A stretch of 20,590 bases of DNA from Aquincola sp. GTDB lineage: Bacteria; Pseudomonadota; Gammaproteobacteria; Burkholderiales; Burkholderiaceae_C. The notes under the pieces are model-generated. The model made no database searches. It had not been told where the DNA came from and worked only from the letters and a program-made list of their open reading frames with translations. Position numbers and translations under genes: made by a program. The stretch lies in contig JAOUIM010000016.1 in assembly GCA_029884035.1 (NCBI GenBank), forward strand, positions 1 to 20,590, read 5' to 3'. Each line of letters begins with the position of its first letter. Position 1 is the stretch's first letter. Positions 14,399-20,590 of this stretch are shown here, in pieces.

Positions 14399-15730
14399 GT
14401 GAGCGAACGCGCCGCGCCCATCGCCCTGTCACACCTGCTGCACCATACCGCCGAGGTCGTGCTTGCGGTGCAGGCGGGCCGCTCGCTGACCGACGTGCTG
14501 GCCAGCCTTCCCGCGCAAGCGCGTCCCGGCGTGCAAGCGCTCGCCTTCGAATCGCTGCGACGCCTGGGAGGAGCCCGCGCAGTGCGCGCGGCCATGGCCA
14601 GCAGGCCGCCGCCGCGAGAGGTCGACGCGCTGCTCGTCACGGCATTGGCACTGCTCTGGCCGCCCGCGCCGGGGCAGCGCGCGATGTACCCAGAGCACAC
14701 GCTCGTCGACCAAGCGGTGCAGGCGGCGCACCGCCGGACGCCGGCGGCGGCGGGCTTCGTCAATGCGCTGCTGCGCCGCTTCGTGCGTGAGCGCGACGCG
14801 CTGGTCGCGGCGGCCGAGCGAACCCCCGAGGGCGCATTCAATCACCCGCTGTGGTGGATCGAGCGCCTCAAGCGCGAATGGCCGGCCCAGTGGCAGGCGC
14901 TGCTGCGCCAGGCCAATGAGCGTCCGCCGATGACGCTGCGCGTGAACGCACGCCGCGGCACGGCCCAGACCTACGTGACGCGGCTCGCTGCGAAAGGCAT
15001 GGCCAGTCGTGTGCTCGGCTCCCACGCAGTGCTGCTCGAAGAGCCCTGCCCCGTCGCCGAGTTGCCGGGCTTCGCGGAAGGCGAGGTCTCGGTGCAGGAC
15101 GCCGCGGCGCAACGGGCAGCACCGCTGTTGATCGGCGACGGCCTGTTGCCGCCCCGGGCGCGCGTGCTCGACGCCTGCGCGGCGCCGGGTGGCAAGACGG
15201 CCCAACTGCTTGAACTCGCCGATCTGGACCTGCTGGCGCTGGACGCCGATGCACTGCGCCTCGCGCGTGTCCAGGACACTCTCATCCGGCTGGGCTTGTC
15301 GGCAAGCCTGCGAGCGGCCGACGCTCGCCGCCCCGCCGACTGGTGGGACGGGCGGCCGTTCGACGCGATCCTGCTGGACGCACCGTGCACTGCCTCGGGC
15401 ATCGTGCGCCGCCACCCTGACATCCGCTGGCTGCGGCGACCCGCCGATATCGAGGCCCTGGCGCGCACCCAGGCCGAACTGCTCGACGCACTGTGGCCGC
15501 TGTTGGTCCCCGGCGGGCGGCTCCTGTATGCGACCTGTTCGATCTTCCAGGCCGAGGGGCAACGCCAGATCGACGCTTTTTTGCAACGCATGCCCCCCGG
15601 CAGTGCCGCACTCGACCCCGCCTCGCCGGGGCACCTGCTGCCCCTGCCGGACAATGGTCCGGCAGGGGCCCTGACGCCTTCGGCCGACGGTTTCTTCTAC
15701 GCCCTGCTGCACAAGAACACGCCTCGCTGA
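14399..15730 (+). CDS. rsmB: 16S rRNA (cytosine-967-C5)-methyltransferase
   Basis: SAM-dependent methylation of C967 of 16S rRNA. The 443-residue product has an N-terminal NusB-like RNA-binding domain (about 1-140) and a C-terminal Rossmann methyltransferase. SAM motif I is LDACAAPGGKTAQLLEL; the two cysteines are Cys330 in DAPCTASGIVRRHPDIRW and the catalytic Cys380 in YATCSIFQAEG. Length matches the E. coli enzyme (429). Initiation is taken at GTG 14399, since no nearby in-frame ATG precedes the NusB domain. It heads the rsmB–DUF4390–ntrY–ntrX cluster, with DUF4390 starting eight bases downstream. A very stable hairpin lies in its 3' coding end. Confidence 0.93.
   Translation: MSERAAPIALSHLLHHTAEVVLAVQAGRSLTDVLASLPAQARPGVQALAFESLRRLGGARAVRAAMASRPPPREVDALLVTALALLWPPAPGQRAMYPEHTLVDQAVQAAHRRTPAAAGFVNALLRRFVRERDALVAAAERTPEGAFNHPLWWIERLKREWPAQWQALLRQANERPPMTLRVNARRGTAQTYVTRLAAKGMASRVLGSHAVLLEEPCPVAELPGFAEGEVSVQDAAAQRAAPLLIGDGLLPPRARVLDACAAPGGKTAQLLELADLDLLALDADALRLARVQDTLIRLGLSASLRAADARRPADWWDGRPFDAILLDAPCTASGIVRRHPDIRWLRRPADIEALARTQAELLDALWPLLVPGGRLLYATCSIFQAEGQRQIDAFLQRMPPGSAALDPASPGHLLPLPDNGPAGALTPSADGFFYALLHKNTPR
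15640..15669 (+). other. 13-bp perfect hairpin inside the 3' end of rsmB
   Basis: GCCCCTGCCGGAC pairs perfectly with GTCCGGCAGGGGC around a four-base AATG loop. It sits 62 bases before the rsmB stop and 70 before the DUF4390 start. It is unusually long and exact for coding sequence and may affect transcript processing or expression of the downstream genes. Confidence 0.7.
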
Positions 15731-15738
15731 GTCCAGCC

Positions 15739-16362
15739 ATGCCCCCCGTCACTGCGGCGCGCCAGACCAACAGGCCCCGCAGCAGCGGGGGCTGGCGTCG
15801 GCTCGCCCTGGCCGCGGTCCTGGTGCTGCTGGCCCCTCACGCGCCGCCGGCGCAGGCGCAGGGTGTGGAGGTGCTCGATCTGAGTGCGACCCGGGACACC
15901 GAAATGGTGACCCTGGACTACCAGTTGCGCCTGACGCTGCCGCGAGCGGTCCAGGAGGCGGCTCTGCGCGGCGTGCCAATCTACTTCAGAGCCATTGCCA
16001 CGCTCTGGAAGCCGCGCTGGTACTGGCGTGATGAGCGGGTGGCGCGGGTGCGGCGCGAATGGCGCCTGGCCTACCAGCCACTCACCAGCACATGGCGCGT
16101 AAGCCAGGGAGGTCTTGGCCAGAGCCATGCCACCCTGGCCGAGGCCGTGGCCACGATGGCCAACATCAGCGGCTGGCACATCGCCGACGCAGCCCAGGTC
16201 GAAGAGGACAGTCGCCACTACGTGGAGTTCAATTGGGAGCTGGACACCTCGCAGCTGCCGCGCCCCCTTCAGATCGGCCTGACCGGTGTCGGCGGCAGCG
16301 ACTGGGCGTTGGGCGTCGAGCGGACGGTGCGTCTGGCGGACGCTGCCCCTGAGGGGAAATGA
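15739..16362 (+). CDS. DUF4390 family exported protein
   Basis: A 207-residue protein whose role is not established. It has a signal peptide: Arg-rich start, hydrophobic core at about 22-33 and likely cleavage after AQA at 40. The mature part, with WKPRWYWRDERVARVRREWRLAYQPLT and WHIADAAQVEEDSRHYVEFNWELD, is the conserved pattern of DUF4390, a beta-rich periplasmic domain. The family is typically encoded between rsmB and ntrY in betaproteobacteria, as here, which suggests a link to NtrY sensing but proves nothing. ATG 15739 is chosen because it gives a complete signal peptide; the frame is open back to 15493 inside rsmB. Its stop codon TGA is also the first three bases of the 72-bp tandem repeat. 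Confidence 0.8.
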   Translation: MPPVTAARQTNRPRSSGGWRRLALAAVLVLLAPHAPPAQAQGVEVLDLSATRDTEMVTLDYQLRLTLPRAVQEAALRGVPIYFRAIATLWKPRWYWRDERVARVRREWRLAYQPLTSTWRVSQGGLGQSHATLAEAVATMANISGWHIADAAQVEEDSRHYVEFNWELDTSQLPRPLQIGLTGVGGSDWALGVERTVRLADAAPEGK

Positions 16363-16503
16363 GCCCCCCAGTCGCTTCGCTCCTGCCCCCGAGGGGCGTC
16401 GTCCGCCTTGGGACGGCCCGGCGGCGGACCTTGAGCCCCCCAGTCGCTTCGCTCCTGCCCCCGAGGGGCGTCGTCCACCTTGGGACGGCCCGGCGGCGGA
16501 CAT
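16360..16503. repeat. two tandem 72-bp repeats between DUF4390 and ntrY
   Basis: Copy 1 is 16360-16431 and copy 2 is 16432-16503, differing at 2 of 72 positions (16405/16477 and 16430/16502). Each copy holds GCCCCCGAGGGGC-like dyad symmetry and a CGTCC/GGACG hairpin. The pair begins at the DUF4390 stop and ends in the ntrY ATG. Because 72 is a multiple of three, the ntrY frame stays open through both copies. A degenerate piece (CTGCCCCTGAGGGG, 16343-16356) precedes it. Confidence 0.9.
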
Positions 16504-18829
16504 GACCAAGTCCGCGCGCTGGGGCTGGCTGGTGACGCTCATTGCGTTCACCGGGGTCGCGCTCGTGCTGCTGTTCGTGCTCTCGCTCACCGGAGAGAGC
16601 GGCAGCTTCGTCGAACGCCACATCACATGGCTGTTCTGGCTCAACCTGACGGTGGCGGGGTTGCTGGCATTGGTGGTGCTGCTGGCCACCGCACGGCTCG
16701 CGGTGCGCAGGCGCCAGGGCAAGTTCGGCACCCTGCTGCTGATCAAGCTGGCCGGCATCTTCGCGCTTGTCGGTGTGCTGCCCGGCGTGCTGATCTACGG
16801 GGTGTCCGTGCAGTTCGTGTCGCGCAGCATCGAGGTCTGGTTCGATGCCCGTGTCCAGGGTGCGCTGGATGCGGGCATCGACCTGGGCCGCGGCACGCTC
16901 GACGCGCTGGTGGCCGATCTGGGAGCCAAGACGCGCGTGGCCGCCGAACGTCTGGCCGAGACGCGTGGCCAGCCTGCGCCGCTTGCGCTCGAGCGGCTGC
17001 GCGAGCAACTCGGCGCCCAGGATGTGGCTTTGGTGGGGGCGGGGGGGCAGGTCATCGTCACCGCCAGTGGTGATGCCGCGGCAATCGCACCGGACCGGCC
17101 CAGCGCGACGATGCTCAGGCAGGCCCGCAACCAGCGTGTGGTCAGCCAGATCGAGGGCCTCGATGAGGAATCGTCCATGCTGGCGGTGCAGCGTGCACGA
17201 GTGCGCGCGCTCGCACGCCTGCCGGCGAATGACCTGACTCTGGGCAGCGAAGAGCGGTTCCTGCTCGTGGTGCAGCCGATCCCGCGCGCCGTGGCGGCCA
17301 ATGCGCTGGCTGTACAGGGCGCCTACCGCGAGTACCAGCAGCGTGCGCTCGCGCGCGATGGCTTGCGCCGCATGTACCTGGGTACGCTGACGCTGGCGCT
17401 GATCCTGGCGGTGTTCGGCGCCGTGCTGCTGGCCGCGGTGCTGGGGACCCAGCTCGCCCGGCCCTTGCTGCTGCTGGCCGAGGGCGTCCGGCAGGTGGCC
17501 GCGGGGGACCTCGGCGCCAAACCGGTCTCGACCGCGCGCGACGAGATCGGCGGCTTGACGCGCAGCTTCGCCGACATGACCGAGCAGCTCGGCCATGCGC
17601 GCGAGGAGGTGCAGCGCGGGGTGATGCAGTTGGAGAGCGCGCGCACTCACCTGCAGACGATCCTCGACAGCCTGACCGCGGGCGTGATCGTGTTCGACGC
17701 CGAGCGCCGCATCGAGACGGTCAATCCCGGAGCGACCCGTATTCTCAAGCTGCCGCTGTCGGCCTACCGCGGCCGCACGCTCGGCGAGGTGCCTGGCCTG
17801 CAGGACTTTGCCCAGGCGGTGTGGCAGCGATTCGAACTGCACGGCGCGAGCCCCGAGGCCGGCGAGCGCGACCACTGGCAGGAGGCGTTCGAATTCGCAG
17901 CGCCCGGCAACGCCACACCCACGTCCAGCGTCTCGCGCGCCAACGACGCCAGCACGCTCAGCCTGCTGCTGCGCGGGGCGACGTTGCCGGACGACGCGCG
18001 ACTGCTGGTGTTCGACGACATCTCGGAGGTCGTCTCTGCGCAGCGCCAGGCCGCGTGGAGCGAAGTGGCGCGGCGCCTGGCGCACGAGATCAAGAATCCG
18101 CTGACGCCGATCCAGCTCTCGGCCGAGCGGCTGCTGCACAAGCTCGGGACCAAGCTCGGCAGCGACGATGCCGGGCTGCTGCAGCGCTCGGTGGCGACCA
18201 TCGTGTCGCAGGTCGACGCGATGAAGACCCTGGTCAACGAGTTCCGCGACTATGCCCGCTTGCCTGCAGCGAAGCTCGCCCCGCTGGACCTGAACGCGCT
18301 GGTGGCCGAAGTGCTGACCTTGTACGGTGAGGCCACCGATCGCGGCTACCTTGCCGCGCAGTGTGCCCCGGCGCTGCCGCGGATCCAGGGTGACGCGACG
18401 CAGTTGCGCCAGGTCGTGCACAACCTGGTGCAGAACGGCCTGGACGCGGTGGCCGAACAGGCGGACGGCCGCGTGGTCGTGCGCACCGAGGCGCTCCGTG
18501 GCGAGCAAGGCAGCGTGCGCGCGGTGCGCCTGTCGGTGCAGGACAACGGACCCGGCTTCTCCGACAAGGTGCTCAAACGCGCCTTCGAACCCTACGTGAC
18601 GACCAAGGCCAAGGGCACGGGGCTCGGTTTGGCGGTGGTGAAGAAGATCGCCGACGAACACGGCGCGCGCATCCGCCTGGGCAACCTTGCGGACGACACA
18701 GCCGACGACGGTGCCGCCCCGATGGCACGGGGCGCGGCGCCCGCGCGTGGCGCACGGGTGTCGCTATCATTCGCGCTCCTTGCCGACGCGCCGACGACAC
18801 CGCATCCCGAATCCCGATCCCACGCCTGA
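16502..18829 (+). CDS. ntrY: nitrogen/redox sensor histidine kinase NtrY
   Basis: Membrane-bound kinase (775 residues) of the NtrY family, implicated in nitrogen metabolism and, in some proteobacteria, redox or respiration control. Order of parts: three membrane helices near 9-29, 39-60 and 72-92; a periplasmic region; a fourth helix at about 291-311; a HAMP segment (RPLLLLAEGVRQVAAGDL); a PAS domain (LQTILDSLTAGVIVFDAERRIETVNPGA); then HisKA with His528 in RRLAHEIKNPLTPIQLSAERL. The ATPase domain has VHNLVQNGLDAV (N box), DNGPGFSD near 681 and GTGLGLAVVKKIADEHG near 705. ATG 16502 is the first start giving the normal N-terminus; the tandem repeat occupies its leader, so its ribosome-binding site is weak (GGCGGCGGA). 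ntrX follows after 27 bases. Confidence 0.94.
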   Translation: MTKSARWGWLVTLIAFTGVALVLLFVLSLTGESGSFVERHITWLFWLNLTVAGLLALVVLLATARLAVRRRQGKFGTLLLIKLAGIFALVGVLPGVLIYGVSVQFVSRSIEVWFDARVQGALDAGIDLGRGTLDALVADLGAKTRVAAERLAETRGQPAPLALERLREQLGAQDVALVGAGGQVIVTASGDAAAIAPDRPSATMLRQARNQRVVSQIEGLDEESSMLAVQRARVRALARLPANDLTLGSEERFLLVVQPIPRAVAANALAVQGAYREYQQRALARDGLRRMYLGTLTLALILAVFGAVLLAAVLGTQLARPLLLLAEGVRQVAAGDLGAKPVSTARDEIGGLTRSFADMTEQLGHAREEVQRGVMQLESARTHLQTILDSLTAGVIVFDAERRIETVNPGATRILKLPLSAYRGRTLGEVPGLQDFAQAVWQRFELHGASPEAGERDHWQEAFEFAAPGNATPTSSVSRANDASTLSLLLRGATLPDDARLLVFDDISEVVSAQRQAAWSEVARRLAHEIKNPLTPIQLSAERLLHKLGTKLGSDDAGLLQRSVATIVSQVDAMKTLVNEFRDYARLPAAKLAPLDLNALVAEVLTLYGEATDRGYLAAQCAPALPRIQGDATQLRQVVHNLVQNGLDAVAEQADGRVVVRTEALRGEQGSVRAVRLSVQDNGPGFSDKVLKRAFEPYVTTKAKGTGLGLAVVKKIADEHGARIRLGNLADDTADDGAAPMARGAAPARGARVSLSFALLADAPTTPHPESRSHA

Positions 18830-18856
18830 CAGCCAGCGCGGGACGCACGAGCACCC

Positions 18857-19597
18857 ATGGCCACCATCCTCGTAGTCGACGACGAAGTCGGCATCCGCGC
18901 GCTGTTGTCGGAGATCCTGACCGACGAAGGCCACCTGGTCGAACTGGCCGAGAACGCCGCCCAGGCCCGTGCAGTGCGCGAGCGCTCGCGTCCCGATCTG
19001 GTGCTGCTCGACATCTGGATGCCCGATGTGGATGGCATCAGCCTGCTCAAGGAATGGGGTGGTCTCGGACAGCTGTCGATGCCGGTGATCATGATGAGCG
19101 GCCACGGCACGATCGACACCGCGGTGGAGGCGACCAAGTTCGGCGCCAGTGCGTTCCTCGAAAAGCCGATCACGCTGCAGAAGCTGCTGCGCGCGGTCGA
19201 CCAGGCGCTGGTTAAGCCGACGCCGGCCGCCGCGCAGCGCGGCATGGCGGGCACAGGCCCGGTGTCACTGGTCGCAGCACCGACCCCGATCCATGCGCTC
19301 GGACCGGCGCGCAGCGGGGAGTACAGCTACGCCGGCGCCGTCGAGTCGATGTCTGGTTCGCCGGGGCCCGTGGCACCCGTGCCTACCGGCCCGCAGAGCC
19401 ACCAGAGCTTCGATCTCGACCGCCCGCTGCGCGAAGCGCGCGACGCATTCGAGAAGAGCTATTTCGAGTTCCACCTTGCCAAGGAGAACGGCTCGATGAC
19501 GCGTGTGGCCGAGAAGACCGGCCTGGAACGAACGCACCTCTACCGCAAGTTGAAGCAGCTCGGCGTAGACCTTACGCGCAACAAGCGCGGCGGCTGA
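18857..19597 (+). CDS. ntrX: NtrX-like response regulator lacking the AAA+ domain
   Basis: Response regulator of 246 residues, presumed partner of NtrY. The receiver domain (1-122) has the acidic pair Asp8/Asp9, phospho-acceptor Asp52 in VLLDIWMPDVDG, Ser81 in MMSGHG and Lys103 in EKPI. A flexible Ala/Pro/Gly linker of about 70 residues follows, then a Fis-type HTH at about 200-243 (YFEFHLAKENGSMTRVAEKTGLERTHLYRKLKQLGV). Canonical NtrX is about 450 residues with a sigma-54-interacting AAA+ domain between these parts; here no GAFTGA or Walker motifs exist. The build is like RegA/ActR regulators, so direct sigma-54 activation is unlikely. It may repress or activate by DNA binding alone. Confidence 0.88.
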   Translation: MATILVVDDEVGIRALLSEILTDEGHLVELAENAAQARAVRERSRPDLVLLDIWMPDVDGISLLKEWGGLGQLSMPVIMMSGHGTIDTAVEATKFGASAFLEKPITLQKLLRAVDQALVKPTPAAAQRGMAGTGPVSLVAAPTPIHALGPARSGEYSYAGAVESMSGSPGPVAPVPTGPQSHQSFDLDRPLREARDAFEKSYFEFHLAKENGSMTRVAEKTGLERTHLYRKLKQLGVDLTRNKRGG

Positions 19598-19618
19598 GGA
19601 CGCCCGGAACCCGGCCCG

Positions 19619-19624
19619 TATAAT
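19619..19624 (+). promoter_or_regulatory. -10 box of the tRNA-Phe promoter
   Basis: Perfect TATAAT 13 bases before the tRNA 5' end, followed by a GC-rich discriminator (TCGCGGC), as usual for stringently controlled stable-RNA promoters. The -35 region falls over the ntrX stop and is weak. Confidence 0.6.
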
Positions 19625-19637
19625 TCGCGGCTCCTCA

Positions 19638-19713
19638 GGCCAAGTAGCTCAGTTGGTAGAGCAGCGGATTGAAAATCCGCGTGTCGGTGGTTCGATTCCG
19701 CCCTTGGCCACCA
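19638..19713 (+). tRNA. tRNA-Phe (anticodon GAA)
   Basis: A 76-base cloverleaf can be drawn in full. The acceptor stem is GGCCAAG/CTTGGCC, the D-stem GCTC/GAGC, the anticodon stem GCGGA/TCCGC with loop TTGAAAA, and the T-stem GGTGG/CCGCC with loop TTCGATT. The anticodon GAA is at 19671-19673 and the CCA end is encoded. Its 3' end is the probable attachment site of the adjacent integrase. Confidence 0.97.
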
Positions 19714-19759
19714 AGTTACTGTTCCAAGGGAATCCAAAGGCGTCCCGGGAAGTGCCAGA

Positions 19760-19792
19760 AGCCTTAGAGAATCAACGCTCTAGGGCTTTTTT
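19760..19792 (+). terminator. rho-independent terminator after tRNA-Phe
   Basis: AGCCTTAGAG, an 8-base loop, then CTCTAGGGCT (one G·U pair) and six Ts (19787-19792). This is the clearest intrinsic terminator in the window. It separates tRNA transcription from the integrase. Confidence 0.85.
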
Positions 19793-19851
19793 CATGTCCC
19801 GCCAAGTTCCTGCAGGTCGCTTGAAATCCGGCCGGTCGTGCAGCAACTTGG

Positions 19852-19895
19852 GCAGTAACTCGGCTGCGGATGCTGCGAAAAGCAGCAGTTACTGC
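19852..19895. repeat. inverted repeat abutting the integrase start
   Basis: GCAGTAACT (19852-19860) is perfectly inverted as AGTTACTGC (19887-19895), ending one base before ATG 19897. An inner hairpin GCTGC–GAAAA–GCAGC fills 19872-19886. A third AGTTACTG lies at 19714-19721, just after the tRNA CCA. It could be an operator, an integrase arm site or a start-masking RNA structure. Confidence 0.7.
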
Positions 19896-19896
19896 A

Positions 19897-20590
19897 ATGG
19901 CCCGTCACCTCATCCCTTCCGACGCCACCATCAAGGCCGTGCGGCCAGGTGATCCGCGCAAGCGACTCAACGACGGTGACGGGCTCTACCTGCTGCTGTT
20001 TGTGAAGGGCGGCGCGCACGCCTGGCGCTTCGACTACAGCTATCACGGACGGCGCAAGACGATCTCGCTTGGAACGTATCCCGACACCTCGCTCGCGTTG
20101 GCGCGACGCAAGGCGGACCAGGCGCGGCATCTCGTGGCGGAGGACATCGACCCGAGCCAGAAGCGCAAGGCAGAGAAGGAGTCCTGGGCGCAGGAGCGGA
20201 TCGCAGACGAGCGTGAAGCGCAGGGCTTGCCGCCGATCGATTCGTTCGAAGCCGTCGCGCGCGAGTGGTACGCGGTCAAGAAGGACGGCTGGTCGCCGAG
20301 CTATGGCGAGAGGATCATCGCGCGGCTCGAGAACGACGTCTTCCCATACATCGGCAAGGTGCCGGTTGCCGAGGTCACCCCGCCTCAGCTGCTGGAGGTA
20401 ATGCGCCGGATCGAGGCCCGAGGAGTGCTCGAAACCGCACACCGGGCGTTGCAGGACTGCAGCCAGGCACTGCGCTACGCGGTCGCGACCGGTAAGGCGC
20501 CGAGCAATCCGGCGCGTGACCTGAAGGGCGCACTGCGGCGGCCGATGGCCAAGCACTTCCCCGCCATCACCGAGCCTGTCAGTGGCATTC
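19897..20590 (+). CDS. int: P4-type tyrosine recombinase/integrase (3' end outside window)
   Basis: Site-specific integrase; 231 residues are visible, with the catalytic domain beyond the window. The N-terminal part (LNDGDGLYLLLFVKGGAHAWRFDYSYHGRRKTISLGTYP, seen in pieces from about residue 24) is the DUF4102/arm-binding domain typical of P4-family island integrases. A charged helix with Lys/Glu/Arg follows (about 90-115), then the core-binding SAM-like domain (FEAVAREWYAVKKDGWSPSYGERI and onward to NPARDL). The R...HxxR...Y catalytic residues are not yet reached. The ATG at 19897 matches family N-termini (MARHLIPSDATIKAV); ATG 19870 would add nine residues. Neither has a clear ribosome-binding site, and an inverted repeat sits on this region. 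Confidence 0.88.
   Translation, partial: MARHLIPSDATIKAVRPGDPRKRLNDGDGLYLLLFVKGGAHAWRFDYSYHGRRKTISLGTYPDTSLALARRKADQARHLVAEDIDPSQKRKAEKESWAQERIADEREAQGLPPIDSFEAVAREWYAVKKDGWSPSYGERIIARLENDVFPYIGKVPVAEVTPPQLLEVMRRIEARGVLETAHRALQDCSQALRYAVATGKAPSNPARDLKGALRRPMAKHFPAITEPVSGI

Larger units (their letters stand above)
19691..20590 (+). mobile_element. probable left edge of a genomic island integrated at tRNA-Phe
   Basis: A P4-type integrase directly downstream of and pointing away from a tRNA 3' end is the classic layout of an integrated island. The tRNA 3' part (T-loop through CCA, 19691-19713) would be the core attachment sequence and remains intact. The other end lies outside the window, so the island extent is unknown. 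Confidence 0.55.

Noticed and set aside
16286..16501. ntrY translated from an upstream ATG through both 72-bp repeats
   Set aside because: The upstream stretch overlaps DUF4390 in another frame and gives no domain. ATG 16502 starts right at the normal first membrane helix. Kept only as a remote possibility in the repeat finding.
16229..18661. 810-residue open frame on the minus strand opposite ntrY
   Set aside because: It is rich in His/Arg/Gln with no recognisable domain and mirrors the codon pattern of ntrY, whose domains are unambiguous. Long antisense frames are expected in GC-rich DNA.
19653..19952. 99-residue plus-strand frame starting within tRNA-Phe
   Set aside because: It translates the tRNA, its terminator and the integrase leader; frames through tRNA genes of this kind are artefacts.
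1..20590. CRISPR array, rRNA operon, complete insertion sequence, riboswitch
   Set aside because: No regularly spaced repeats, rRNA segments, transposase with terminal repeats or recognisable aptamer were seen. The only tandem repeat is the two-copy 72-bp unit.

Overview
The window is high-GC, densely coded chromosomal DNA. Gene content and order (SET–birA–SPOR, rsmB–DUF4390–ntrY–ntrX, a lemA/M48-type locus, monofunctional BirA without a DNA-binding domain) suggest a betaproteobacterium of the order Burkholderiales, probably near the Rubrivivax/Leptothrix/Ideonella or Comamonadaceae groups. This placement is inferred from family resemblance; no search was run.

Layout from left to right. (1) 2-1330 is the 3' part of an exported subtilisin-like protease with a Gly-rich/hydrophobic/Arg tail resembling a GlyGly-CTERM sorting signal. 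(2) 1338-3560 on the minus strand is a tight cluster: SET-domain methyltransferase, biotin ligase BirA (ATGA overlap) and a SPOR-domain membrane protein. (3) 3641-6202 is topB, separated from the SET gene by a region holding a 29-bp alternating purine/pyrimidine tract. (4) 6315-7277 is an AEC-family permease. (5) 7348-9993 is a packed run of proA, a DJ-1/PfpI-family gene and queC. (6) 10006-11313 looks like a decayed LemA/M48-protease locus: a LemA-like gene missing its middle and frameshifted, followed by an ORF resembling only the C-terminal region of an M48 peptidase. (7) 11350-12974 is a monohaem cytochrome c and a flavoprotein, together a flavocytochrome c sulfide dehydrogenase (FccAB type). 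(8) 13143-14308 on the minus strand is folE followed by a short BLUF blue-light photoreceptor. (9) 14399-19597 is rsmB, a DUF4390 gene, the sensor kinase ntrY and a short ntrX-like regulator lacking the AAA+ domain; two tandem 72-bp repeats fill the gap between DUF4390 and ntrY. (10) 19638-19713 is tRNA-Phe(GAA) with a consensus -10 box and a rho-independent terminator. It is followed by the start of a P4-type tyrosine integrase that runs off the window, the probable left edge of an integrated island.

Most genes are housekeeping: translation and tRNA/rRNA modification, cofactors, proline, DNA topology and nitrogen/redox signalling. The best candidates for a second look are the folE–BLUF pair, the Tat/lipobox flavocytochrome, the broken lemA/M48 locus, the 72-bp tandem repeat before ntrY, the AAA+-less NtrX and the tRNA-Phe island edge. 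I saw no CRISPR array, no complete insertion sequence, no rRNA and no clearly new defence or biosynthetic system.
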